Assembly (NCBI GenBank): GCA_024685285.1
Contig: JAIKVZ010000012.1
Span: 1 to 64,000 of the forward strand
Direction: 5' to 3'
DNA: 64,000 nucleotides
Origin: Bacteroidales bacterium
Lineage (GTDB): Bacteria > Bacteroidota > Bacteroidia > Bacteroidales > P3
Shown here: positions 1-7,748 of the stretch, piece after piece
Position numbering within the stretch: the stretch's first letter is position 1
Layout of the letters: each line of letters opens with the position of its first letter
Translations under genes and position numbers: made by a program
Notes under the pieces: generated by a model
Seen by the model: the letters and a program-made list of their open reading frames with translations, nothing else
Told to the model about the DNA's origin: nothing
Database searches by the model: none

Positions 1-1
1 G

Positions 2-991
2 CCTCTCGGCGGTGGTAAGGGTGGTGCCGATTTCGACCCCGTTGGAAAGAGCGACGCCGAAATCATGCGTTTCTGCCAGGCCTTCGTCTATGAATTGTGG
101 CGCAACATTGGTCCCGACCAGGACAGCCCCGCTGGTGACGTTGGAGTTGGTGGCCGCGAAATCGGTTACATGTACGGTATGTACAAGAAACTGGCCCGCG
201 AGCACAGCACCGGTGCCCTCACCGGCAAGAGCTACGGCTGGGGTGGTTCTCTCATCCGTCCCGAGGCTACCGGCTTCGGCGCTATCTACTATGTCGAGCG
301 CATGGTGAAGCAGAAAGGTGACAAGATGGAAGGCAAACGCATTGCCCTCTCCGGCTTCGGTAACGTTGCTTGGGGTGCTGCCATCAAGGCCACCGAGCTT
401 GGTGCCAAGGTCGTCGCCATCAGCGGCCCCGACGGTGTCTGCGAGATCGCCGACGGTATCACCAAAGATATGATTGACTACATGCTCGAGATGCGCGCCA
501 GCAACCGCAACAAGGTTCAGGACATGGCCGACAAATTCCCCGGCAAAGCCAAATTCACTGCCGGCAAGAAAGCTTGGAGCGTGAAGTGCGACATCGCTTG
601 CCCCTGCGCCTTCCAGAACGAGCTCGCAGAAGAGGATGCCAAGGAACTCATCGCCAATGGCGTGAAGTATGTTGCCGAGGTCTCCAACATGGGCTGCCAG
701 CCCGGCGCTATCGCCACCTTCCAGGCCGCTAAGATCCCCTTCGGCCCCGGTAAGGCTGTCAACGCCGGTGGTGTTGCCACTTCTGGCCTCGAAATCTGCC
801 AGAACGACGAGCACCGCAACTGGACCGCTGAAGAGGTCGACAAGAACCTCCACACCATCATGAACAACATCTACGACATGTGCGTTGAGCACGGCAAGAT
901 GGCCGATGGTACCATCAACTACGTGAAGGGCGCCAACATCGCCGGCTTCATGCGCGTTGCCAAAGCCATGGTGGCTCAGGGTATCATCTAA
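2..991 (+). CDS. gdhA: Glutamate dehydrogenase, 5'-truncated
   Basis: Interconverts glutamate and 2-oxoglutarate plus ammonia with NAD(P)H in the cytoplasm. The reading frame is open from base 2, so the N-terminal part lies outside the window; an ATG at 65 is internal. The first visible residues are PLGGGKGGADFDP, the family's substrate-binding loop with its lysine. Further on are SGFGNVAWGAA (Rossmann dinucleotide fold) and PFGPGKAVNAGGVATSGLE, both typical of the hexameric, usually NADP-linked bacterial enzyme of about 445 residues. A terminator hairpin follows 42 bases after the stop, so it ends its transcript. Coenzyme preference is inferred from family resemblance only. Confidence 0.96.
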   Translation, partial: PLGGGKGGADFDPVGKSDAEIMRFCQAFVYELWRNIGPDQDSPAGDVGVGGREIGYMYGMYKKLAREHSTGALTGKSYGWGGSLIRPEATGFGAIYYVERMVKQKGDKMEGKRIALSGFGNVAWGAAIKATELGAKVVAISGPDGVCEIADGITKDMIDYMLEMRASNRNKVQDMADKFPGKAKFTAGKKAWSVKCDIACPCAFQNELAEEDAKELIANGVKYVAEVSNMGCQPGAIATFQAAKIPFGPGKAVNAGGVATSGLEICQNDEHRNWTAEEVDKNLHTIMNNIYDMCVEHGKMADGTINYVKGANIAGFMRVAKAMVAQGII

Positions 992-1032
992 TCCCATTAC
1001 CCAAGAAGAGTAAAAACTTTTCATAATGTTGT

Positions 1033-1062
1033 TGAAAGACCCCGCGGAAGCGGGGTCTTTCA
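1033..1062 (+). terminator. Rho-independent terminator of gdhA
   Basis: A perfect 13-bp stem (TGAAAGACCCCGC with its complement) closes a GGAA loop, followed by CATTTT. It lies 42 bases after the gdhA stop. The stem is palindromic, but the position fits gdhA. Confidence 0.9.
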
Positions 1063-1147
1063 TTTTGCCCGAAAAACAGCCAAGAGCTTGAAAACCATAC
1101 GATTGGGCTAAAATAATATAAAGCCCTGACAGTCAGCCTGTTGAATG

Positions 1148-1231
1148 GGTTAGGTTCGGGTTAAGGTCGGGTTTGGTTCGGGTAAGGGTCTATAGAGACT
1201 ATAGATTCTATAGACTTTATATATTCTATAG
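1148..1231 (+). repeat. Dispersed G-rich array, copy 1, with nTATAGann tail
   Basis: 1148-1190 holds four 11-bp units close to GGTTnAGGTCG. From 1190 a second array with 9-bp period begins: CTATAG at 1190, 1199, 1208 and 1226, and a degenerate unit at 1217. The element lies between gdhA and the convergent gene ending at 1302, G-rich strand in the gdhA sense. Flanking inverted 9-mers (TGAAAACCA at 1089, TGGTATTCA at 1255) may mark wider boundaries. The rest of the 992-1301 gap holds the gdhA terminator, a weak GGGCT/AGCCC hairpin at 1106-1127, and no gene. Confidence 0.85.
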
Positions 1232-1301
1232 TAGACCCTATCGTCTCTTATGTCTGGTATTCAGTGGTTTAATTTCTTAGTACAAGCAGGCACATGCTCT
1301 G

Positions 1302-1937
1302 CTACCGGCTGCTGTAGTGCTCAGGGAAAAGCCTAAGCATTGATGTGTCTTTCTTCATATGTTCGAGCAGCGAGTCGGTGATGGATATGTTATAGGTCCA
1401 AATCACAGAATCCCCGATTGTTTCTGAGAGGTTGTGCCTCTCGAAAAGGGCAATCAGTGAGGGATCCTTATCCGTGTAACTATGCGACACTTCTACCGAT
1501 GCAGTGTCGTCAATATTATAAAAAACCAATCCTGCAAAAGTGACAGAATATAAAGTTGAGCATTTCCTGTCAGCGCCTACCCTGATTTCCTCTTCACAGG
1601 AAAACAGATTGATAGAATCCGTTTGTGGCGGTATGCAAAATCTAAAGTATGGATTGTTCCTGGAGGAAGCGTGGATTTGGATATTGTCGCATAGGACAGT
1701 ATCTTTATAATACCAAGAATGGATTTGTTTGTTTCCGCAGAATGTATGGACTGGCCCAGAGTCCTCACCCAGTATTACGCGGATGTATTCATAGTCCATA
1801 ACTATGGTTCTGTCTGTGAGGTTTCTGATTTTGTAGTTGTACACTGCATCACAGGTGTGCGATTTCGCACAAGACGTTACTAACAGCATCAAAGATGTTG
1901 CAAGTATGGATAATGTTACAACCCGGTTAAAGTTCAT
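1302..1937 (-). CDS. Putative lipoprotein of unknown function
   Basis: Not recognised as a named family. The ATG at 1937 is chosen because it places a short charged end (MNFNR) directly before a hydrophobic helix and the lipobox LLVTSC at residues 18-23, so export and lipid anchoring are likely. The mature part is about 190 residues, rich in beta-type sequence, with several cysteines. The start overlaps the end of the upstream gene by 11 bases, which suggests translational coupling in one operon with the metallopeptidase-like genes. Base composition is clearly more AT-rich than the housekeeping neighbours, hinting at acquired DNA. Confidence 0.7.
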   Translation of the reverse strand: MNFNRVVTLSILATSLMLLVTSCAKSHTCDAVYNYKIRNLTDRTIVMDYEYIRVILGEDSGPVHTFCGNKQIHSWYYKDTVLCDNIQIHASSRNNPYFRFCIPPQTDSINLFSCEEEIRVGADRKCSTLYSVTFAGLVFYNIDDTASVEVSHSYTDKDPSLIALFERHNLSETIGDSVIWTYNISITDSLLEHMKKDTSMLRLFPEHYSSR

Positions 1938-2898
1938 GTCGTGCAAATATTGAATCTATGGCATGTGCGTTTTGCGAGGAAACTCTATTTTTCATATTGT
2001 TCTTAAACTCGCTTATTGAGGTGGCGTTCAAACTACGGTATATACTGTCGAAAGATATATATTGTTTGTCAGGCCCTGTGATTTTTCGCAATATACCTGG
2101 TTTGAACCAATATTTGGTGGTATCGCAAGTGGTAATCTCTCTATAATCTGAGGTGTCATTTGGTCTATGCCATACATTCTTCATGTTTTCGTTATAAAAG
2201 ACAATTTCAGAGAAGAATCCCCACATTTCGCCCACACCAATGTATCCGCAAAAATCTCCGTTAGGGGTCCCGTAAGTACCTGTACTGTTGTTCAGTACGG
2301 CGGCCATACAGAAATGGAACCAGTAGTCGCCATTCACTAATACAGAGTGTGAAGCATGGGAAAGTTCATGAAATACCGTAGCATATATTCTATGTGTAGA
2401 ATCGGAATTATTGAATAGGATTATATCTGGAACTGTCCTGTCAAAGAATAGCAAGCCTCCAGTTCCAAGGTAAATAAAGAATGACTGATATGTATTGTAC
2501 TCACATGAGGCGCAACGCCAGTGCCGTAACATTGGCGCGGAACCATTCCAATCAGTATTTGGGAAGTTAAATATAGCAATACGTAGGTTTGTAGGCGCTC
2601 GGTATATGCCTAAGGAAGGACATAGAACATGGCTATATATGCTGGTAGCATTGTTCACAGTTGCCCAGAACCATGCGGGCGATTGTTGGTCTATATCATA
2701 AGAGTAACCGGTGTTTGACTGATTTCCCAAAGACAATGAGGCGGGAGCCAGACAGTAGTGATTGCCCCATATTTGAAATCCTGATGGTTTGTTATGAAAG
2801 TAAACTGTATAATTTACTTTAGTGAGAAATTTTTTTGAAGTAGAGTAATATCCTGATGTGTCGGTATAAACTCTCCGCACACGCACCAAAGTGTTCAT
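1927..2898 (-). CDS. Zinc-metallopeptidase-like protein, probably the 3' half of a frameshifted gene
   Basis: Contains VFHELSHASH, an HExxH-type motif followed by a third histidine; many Bacteroidota lipoproteins carry the form IHELAHASH. No signal peptide is present here. The ATG at 2898 overlaps the previous stop as ATGA, and an in-frame GTG lies at 2910. The N-terminal segment (LVRVRRVYTDTSGYY) looks like the continuation of a carboxypeptidase-regulatory-like beta domain that begins in the preceding frame. Alone it would lack export. I read 1927-3524 as one gene broken by a -1/+2 shift near 2910, either real or a sequencing error; coupled translation of two ORFs is the alternative. AT-rich like its neighbours. 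Confidence 0.7.
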   Translation of the reverse strand: MNTLVRVRRVYTDTSGYYSTSKKFLTKVNYTVYFHNKPSGFQIWGNHYCLAPASLSLGNQSNTGYSYDIDQQSPAWFWATVNNATSIYSHVLCPSLGIYRAPTNLRIAIFNFPNTDWNGSAPMLRHWRCASCEYNTYQSFFIYLGTGGLLFFDRTVPDIILFNNSDSTHRIYATVFHELSHASHSVLVNGDYWFHFCMAAVLNNSTGTYGTPNGDFCGYIGVGEMWGFFSEIVFYNENMKNVWHRPNDTSDYREITTCDTTKYWFKPGILRKITGPDKQYISFDSIYRSLNATSISEFKNNMKNRVSSQNAHAIDSIFARHEL

Positions 2899-3524
2899 GA
2901 CAATCTGCACATTTTACGGTTCGTAAACGTGTTTTGTACCCTTATGCGGCCAGAAGGTGCATGCCCAAGTTTTGTTGTTGGCATTTCAATTAGATTGCCT
3001 GTAAGATCAAGAGACTCGTGTTCCAATATTTCCAGATCTGGATTGTTGTCAATATCTGGAATATAGCAGTATTCCAGTATTTTATAGTCATTGATAATTC
3101 TATAGGGATAGTTTTTGGGTACAACAGCGTATAGGCATTGGCGAAGAGTTGTGTCGGGATAGTATACTCCTGGCGAGACAATTTCATAATCTAGTGGGTA
3201 TGGGAAAACGTCGATGGTGCTATCCTCTATAAGTATATCTATTTCCTCAGCACTTTCCGGGTAAAAGCATATATAGATGTGTGTTGTATCTATATTTATT
3301 GAGTCTATCATGTTAGATTTCCTCAAATTTCGATAGGCATTTCTCATGTTGTCAACTGAGTATGAGTTGTCAAGTTGATTTCCTAAAACCATCACACCAT
3401 CTGTGGAGGTCCCCCTTGACAGGGTCCTGTATGGGATGTCATTGTTCTGCAAGTCTTCTCTTTTGCACGATGTAATCGTGCAAAAGAACGAAATTATTAA
3501 TATTATAATAACCTTTGCTCTCAT
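2895..3524 (-). CDS. Lipoprotein, probably the 5' half of a frameshifted metallopeptidase-like gene
   Basis: The ATG at 3524 gives MRAKVIIILIISFFCTITSC, a signal peptide with lipobox TITSC. A longer upstream start would lie before the predicted promoter at 3539-3546. The body (209 residues) is acidic and ends with PSGRIRVQNTFTNRK, a motif that in related Bacteroidota lipoproteins leads into a domain continuing to the HExxH region. Here that continuation is found in the other frame of the next ORF. The encoded product would be a surface or periplasmic lipoprotein of roughly 530 residues if the frame were restored. Function unknown; peptidase activity is inferred only from the downstream HELSH. 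Confidence 0.7.
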   Translation of the reverse strand: MRAKVIIILIISFFCTITSCKREDLQNNDIPYRTLSRGTSTDGVMVLGNQLDNSYSVDNMRNAYRNLRKSNMIDSINIDTTHIYICFYPESAEEIDILIEDSTIDVFPYPLDYEIVSPGVYYPDTTLRQCLYAVVPKNYPYRIINDYKILEYCYIPDIDNNPDLEILEHESLDLTGNLIEMPTTKLGHAPSGRIRVQNTFTNRKMCRLS

Positions 3525-3538
3525 AGTTATTTTTTTTG

Positions 3539-3546
3539 CAAATTTA
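3539..3546 (-). promoter_or_regulatory. Promoter -7 box for the 3524 lipoprotein
   Basis: Reads TAAATTTG then C on the minus strand, matching the Bacteroidota -7 form TAnnTTTG. It lies about 15 bases before the chosen start; no clear -33 box. The rest of 3547-3682 is AT-rich with no gene. Confidence 0.5.
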
Positions 3547-3682
3547 CATAAAAGTTTTGAATTACACACAGGCACATGAGAAATATTATTAAACACGAAT
3601 TTATCGTTAATTAATTTATGGGATATTATGTTTTTTTCAGAGTATAGTTACGAAAAAATATGATATTCATTTTTTTATAAAA

Positions 3683-6352
3683 TTAGGATTGAATGGTGGA
3701 ATCGCTCAAATATATGCGGCCTGTTTCGGGGTCACGGCGGTAGTGGCTAAAATGCTTCACCACTTTGCGCAAAAACGGGGTCAGCTGGTGGGGCGAGGAG
3801 CCCGCGTAGTCGCTGTAGACCACGCAGAGGCGGCGCTTGGCACGCGAGAGGGCCACGTATAGGCGCCGCGCATCCTCTTGCAACTGCTGTTCGGTCCAGT
3901 TGCGGGCGTAGGGATAGGTGCCGTCTATGGCGTCGGCCACTATCACGGTCTCAAACTCCAGCCCCTTGGCCTTGTGCACGGTGCTCACAAAGAAGCGCTC
4001 GGTGAGACTGCCGCCGCACAGGTCGGCCTCTTTGCTGGTATTTAGGTCGGTGACATATCGGGCCAGCTGGGTAGCGAGGGTGGGGTAGGCGTGTGGGTCG
4101 ACAAGGTCGAGGGTGATGTAGTCGAGTAGGTGCTGCCACTTGTCAACGGGCTCCACGAGGCCCTCCTCAATCATGTTGCGGTAGGTTATGTCCAGCTCGT
4201 GCGCAATGGCCGGCAACTTTTGCGACGGGTCTGGTGGTATATGCAGCTGGGCCTCGCTGTGGCGGTAGTGGTGGGCGTAGCGGCTGCCGAAGCGGGCGGC
4301 CACGCGTGCCGTGGCGGCATCGGCCACAAAAATCTCTTGGGCGGGCAGTGTTTGCAGGGCCTGTCGGTAGCAGTAGCGCATAAGCTCGAGGGTGGCCTCG
4401 ATGTCGTCGTCGGCACGGTGCGAGTTGGCTCCCTCCAAGTGCAACTTGTCCAAGAGGTAGCCTAATTTGTAGTGCTTGAAACGGGGTTGCAGCAGGCGTA
4501 TGAGTTTTAGGGTGTCAATGCGCTCGGGGCACAGTTGCGGAAGCTCGATTTGCGGACAACAGCGTTGCAGATTGTGCAGCAAAATCTGGTAGTCGTATTC
4601 TACGTTGTGTCCTACTAAGGTGTGGCCGCTGCAATAGCGGGCAAAGAGTTCCAAGCCCTCGGTTCGGCTGTAGCGGCGCGACTTGGCGTAGAGTTCGAGC
4701 ATGGGGTTGGGTGCTCCGCCCACCTCCTCTGGTATAGGGCGCTGGGTTTCGATGATGATGTTGAAGCGGCTGCCAGGCAGCACGCGACCCTGTCGCACCT
4801 TGATTGCGGCTATCTGTATAATGTCGTCGTTGTAGATGTCGAGACCCGTGGTTTCGGTGTCGAATACAACGAGGTCCTGTTCCGAGTAGGCGCGGCAGAA
4901 ACGTGCCAGATAGGTACCCGTGGCACTCCATTCGGCTTGCAGCATATCGGTGGGTGCTATGGCATGGCGTTTAAGCAGTCGCATGAAGTTGCGTGCTTTG
5001 GAGTATGATGGTATGGCCCCCACCAAGTGCAATAATCGCGCCCATGCAATGAACACCGATTCGTCGGCCAGCACTGTGAGGTGGGCCAGAAGCAGGCGCA
5101 CCTGCGGGGTTGAGAAGAGGTCGGTGCCTGAAATCTTGAAGAGGTCTATGCCTTGACCGGACAAGGTCTCGGCCACGCTGTCGGCTGCTTTGTTGGTGGG
5201 TACCAATATTGCTATGCGACCCTGCCCCAACTCGGCATATCGGCGTGCAAAACGGGCTATATAGTAGGGCTCCAGGGCGGCATCGCCCACATCGAGCAGG
5301 CAGAGGTCCTCGGGTGCGCGTTGGCTTTTGTTGGCGGTGGTGGGCAGTAAGTCGGGTCGAATGCCGAGTTGCTGCGTGGCGTAGTCGTTGAGCAGGTCAA
5401 GCAGGTAGAGTGGCGAGCGGTAGTTATGGTACAGGTAGTGTATGTTGTTGCCGCAGGCTTCGCGCAGGCGCTTCAGGGTCTCTATCTTGGCTCCTATAAA
5501 GGAGTATATGGCTTGCTGTTCGTCGCCAAGATATACCACTGTGGCATCGGGTGTGGCAAGCAAGTCGATGATGGTGAGTTGCAGGGTGTTGAGGTCCTGT
5601 ACCTCATCAACCTGTATCCAGTCGTAGCGGCGTAGTGCGTCGGGGTTCTTCACGGCGTAGTCGTAAGCCAGCATGAGCAGATCGTCGAAATCTACGATGT
5701 CATTCTCTTCCTTATATAATTGGTAGCGTCGTGCCACCTCTATACGCCGTGCATAGCTAACCACCGAGTGCGACGAGGCCATGTGGGCCACGGTGTCGAT
5801 GTGGGTGTAAATGTAGGCTATTGAGCGGTCGCAGAAGGGCATACCGGCATCGGCGCAGAGGCGGCGCAGTGCGGGCTCGCGCAGCAGGTAGTTGTGCAGC
5901 ACTGCTTCGGTGGGATGCCCCAGGGCAATGCCCTGCATGGTGTGCTGTAACTTGAATATGTCCATAGGTGCAACGCGTATGTCGGGTGAGCGCAACAGTT
6001 CGTCGCGGATTATGTTGTCCATATCAACCTCATCGATAATAGCGCTACCCTGCGGCACCACGCCGTTCTCGAAGAGTAGCTGCGAGCAGTAGCGGTGCAC
6101 ATTGCCCACAAAGAGTTGCTGTGGCACGGGGTTAGAAGTGCGCTCCTCAATACGCTCCACCATACCTTTGGCGGCTCGGTTGGTAAAAGTGAGGCAGAGC
6201 ATACGTGCATAGTCGACCCCTCTGGTGTGAGCCTGGGCTATGCGCTCGGCCAGTATGTCGGTCTTGCCGCAACCCGGCGGAGCGAGCACCAGATGGTGCC
6301 CGCCGCTAAGGCCAATGGCCTCAAGTTGGTAGCGGTCGTAGACTTTGTCCAT
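3683..6352 (-). CDS. UvrD/Rep-family helicase with an inserted DnaQ-like 3'-5' exonuclease domain
   Basis: Predicted superfamily 1 DNA helicase fused to a proofreading-type nuclease, 889 residues. Helicase motifs in order: Walker A LAPPGCGKT at residues 23-31, motif Ia LTFTNRAA, Walker B VDEVQD, the LGDEQQAIYSFIGA block, then after the nuclease VSTVHKAKGLEFE and LYVALSRAKRRL. Between them lies a DEDD exonuclease: VVFDTETTGL (ExoI), LVGHNVEYD (ExoII) and HRADDDIEA (ExoIII), all acidic residues present. The start at 6352 (MDKVYDRYQ) fits the usual Q-motif position. Likely acts in DNA repair or end processing. Downstream of tilS but with its own promoter. The combination is seen in Bacteroidota; the exact pathway is unknown. 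Confidence 0.9.
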   Translation of the reverse strand: MDKVYDRYQLEAIGLSGGHHLVLAPPGCGKTDILAERIAQAHTRGVDYARMLCLTFTNRAAKGMVERIEERTSNPVPQQLFVGNVHRYCSQLLFENGVVPQGSAIIDEVDMDNIIRDELLRSPDIRVAPMDIFKLQHTMQGIALGHPTEAVLHNYLLREPALRRLCADAGMPFCDRSIAYIYTHIDTVAHMASSHSVVSYARRIEVARRYQLYKEENDIVDFDDLLMLAYDYAVKNPDALRRYDWIQVDEVQDLNTLQLTIIDLLATPDATVVYLGDEQQAIYSFIGAKIETLKRLREACGNNIHYLYHNYRSPLYLLDLLNDYATQQLGIRPDLLPTTANKSQRAPEDLCLLDVGDAALEPYYIARFARRYAELGQGRIAILVPTNKAADSVAETLSGQGIDLFKISGTDLFSTPQVRLLLAHLTVLADESVFIAWARLLHLVGAIPSYSKARNFMRLLKRHAIAPTDMLQAEWSATGTYLARFCRAYSEQDLVVFDTETTGLDIYNDDIIQIAAIKVRQGRVLPGSRFNIIIETQRPIPEEVGGAPNPMLELYAKSRRYSRTEGLELFARYCSGHTLVGHNVEYDYQILLHNLQRCCPQIELPQLCPERIDTLKLIRLLQPRFKHYKLGYLLDKLHLEGANSHRADDDIEATLELMRYCYRQALQTLPAQEIFVADAATARVAARFGSRYAHHYRHSEAQLHIPPDPSQKLPAIAHELDITYRNMIEEGLVEPVDKWQHLLDYITLDLVDPHAYPTLATQLARYVTDLNTSKEADLCGGSLTERFFVSTVHKAKGLEFETVIVADAIDGTYPYARNWTEQQLQEDARRLYVALSRAKRRLCVVYSDYAGSSPHQLTPFLRKVVKHFSHYRRDPETGRIYLSDSTIQS

Positions 6353-6372
6353 AGTTGAAATTTCTGCGTCTG

Positions 6373-6380
6373 CAAAGTTA
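6373..6380 (-). promoter_or_regulatory. Promoter -7 box for the helicase gene
   Basis: TAACTTTG followed by CA on the minus strand, about 20 bases before the ATG at 6352. The -33 region is weak. Confidence 0.55.
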
Positions 6381-6455
6381 CGCAAAAAAATTGACATTGC
6401 CGCCCTCGTTCCAAAAAAAATATATAGGCTATCCCGTATTGCTGTAAAATGATGG

Positions 6456-7748
6456 TCAGTAGCTGACGGTGACGCGCAGTGCGTGTTGTGTGCTGTTGGT
6501 GAGACGTACAGGGTTGGCGGTGCGGAGGCCTACGAGCCAAAGCAGTTGACCTTGGGCATCGCATAGCACACGCACCCTCTCTTTTTCGAAAAGGTTGAGT
6601 TTGGCATCAGTGAGCATATCGCTCACCAATCGCGTCCCGTTCATACCGAAAGGCACAAAGCGATCGGCCTCGCGCCAGGGGCGCAGGTTGAGGGGCTGCT
6701 GTAGGCGGTCGGCATCGAAGTAGGCTGTTAGAGACGAGCAGTGCAGGTCGGCTGCGGTTACTTTGGAAGGGGCCACGTCGACAATCTCAATCTGTGGCTC
6801 TGGCCATACGGCATTGAGTGGCTCTATGACGAGGTATGTGCGGTCGCGCAAGAGCCTATGGGTGGGTGAGACGAATATCTTGCCAGGCTGGGTGTTGAGA
6901 GAGGTTTCGATGTCGGCCACAGTTGCCGCGTTGAAACCGTAGGGACGCAGTAACTCGAAGAGCAGTGTGCGGCGTGGATTGAGTGTGATGAGTTCTGCTA
7001 TGGGCAGTGTGTCGGTGTTGCTGTTGGTGCACAACAGGTTCTGCCGTAGTTTGTCTACGGAGGTGCGGTATACGGTCTCGGTGTCGGCCAAATGCTGCAT
7101 GGCGCGTTGCATAGTGTTGTCGATGTTAGGCGAGATAGTTCGCAGCAGTGGCATGAGTTCGAGCCGTATGCGGTTTCGCAGGTACAAGGGCTGGTTGTTG
7201 GTGTAGTCGGTTACGTAGTTAATGTTGTGGCGCTTTGAATAGTCTGCAATCTCGGTTCTGGAGAAGCAGAGCATAGGCCTGACCACATAGCCTGAGCGGC
7301 AGGTTATGCCATGCAGGCCAGCGATGCCTGTGCCGCGAATGAGGTTGATGAAGAATGTCTCGGCCGAGTCATCTCTGTGGTGGGCTGTGGCTATGGCGGC
7401 GAAACAGTATTGCTGCCGTAGCCGCTCGAAGAAATCGTAACGCAGATTGCGTGCAGCCTCCTCAATAGAAAGATGGTTCTGGGTGGCGTATGCTTTGGTG
7501 TCGTAGTTCTCGGTGTAGAACGCAACGCCGTATTTGTGGGCCATCTCCTTTACAAACTGTTGATCACGGTCGCAATCGCCTGGCCTCAGGTTGAAGTTGC
7601 AGTGGGCTATGGCAAAGCGGTAGCTGGCACTGTGCATAAGATGGCACATAGCGCTTGAGTCAATGCCTCCACTAACGGCTAGCAACACCTCGTCGGAAGG
7701 TCCGAAGAGGTGTTGCTCTGTTATGTGTTGCTTGAAGCGTTGCAGCAT
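6456..7748 (-). CDS. tilS: tRNA(Ile)-lysidine synthase
   Basis: Modifies C34 of the CAU-anticodon tRNA-Ile with lysine using ATP, so it reads AUA instead of AUG; essential in most bacteria. The N-terminal PP-loop AVSGGIDSSAMCHLM is present at about residues 24-38, followed by AHHRDDSAETFF and NLIRGTGIAGLHG, both typical of TilS. The C-terminal part (MLTDAKLNLFEK...LLWLVGLR) matches the TilS C-terminal domain. At 430 residues it is full length. Its ATG shares one base with the TAA of the giant T9SS gene upstream (TAATG), so its translation may be coupled to that 12-kb message. Confidence 0.95.
   Translation of the reverse strand: MLQRFKQHITEQHLFGPSDEVLLAVSGGIDSSAMCHLMHSASYRFAIAHCNFNLRPGDCDRDQQFVKEMAHKYGVAFYTENYDTKAYATQNHLSIEEAARNLRYDFFERLRQQYCFAAIATAHHRDDSAETFFINLIRGTGIAGLHGITCRSGYVVRPMLCFSRTEIADYSKRHNINYVTDYTNNQPLYLRNRIRLELMPLLRTISPNIDNTMQRAMQHLADTETVYRTSVDKLRQNLLCTNSNTDTLPIAELITLNPRRTLLFELLRPYGFNAATVADIETSLNTQPGKIFVSPTHRLLRDRTYLVIEPLNAVWPEPQIEIVDVAPSKVTAADLHCSSLTAYFDADRLQQPLNLRPWREADRFVPFGMNGTRLVSDMLTDAKLNLFEKERVRVLCDAQGQLLWLVGLRTANPVRLTNSTQHALRVTVSY

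Noticed and set aside
1148-1190. Telomere-like repeat (TTAGGG resemblance)
   Set aside because: The unit is 11 bp, arrays are internal and short, and all else is bacterial.
1089-1263. Insertion sequence around copy 1
   Set aside because: No transposase frame and no target-site duplication were seen; only short near-inverted 9-mers.
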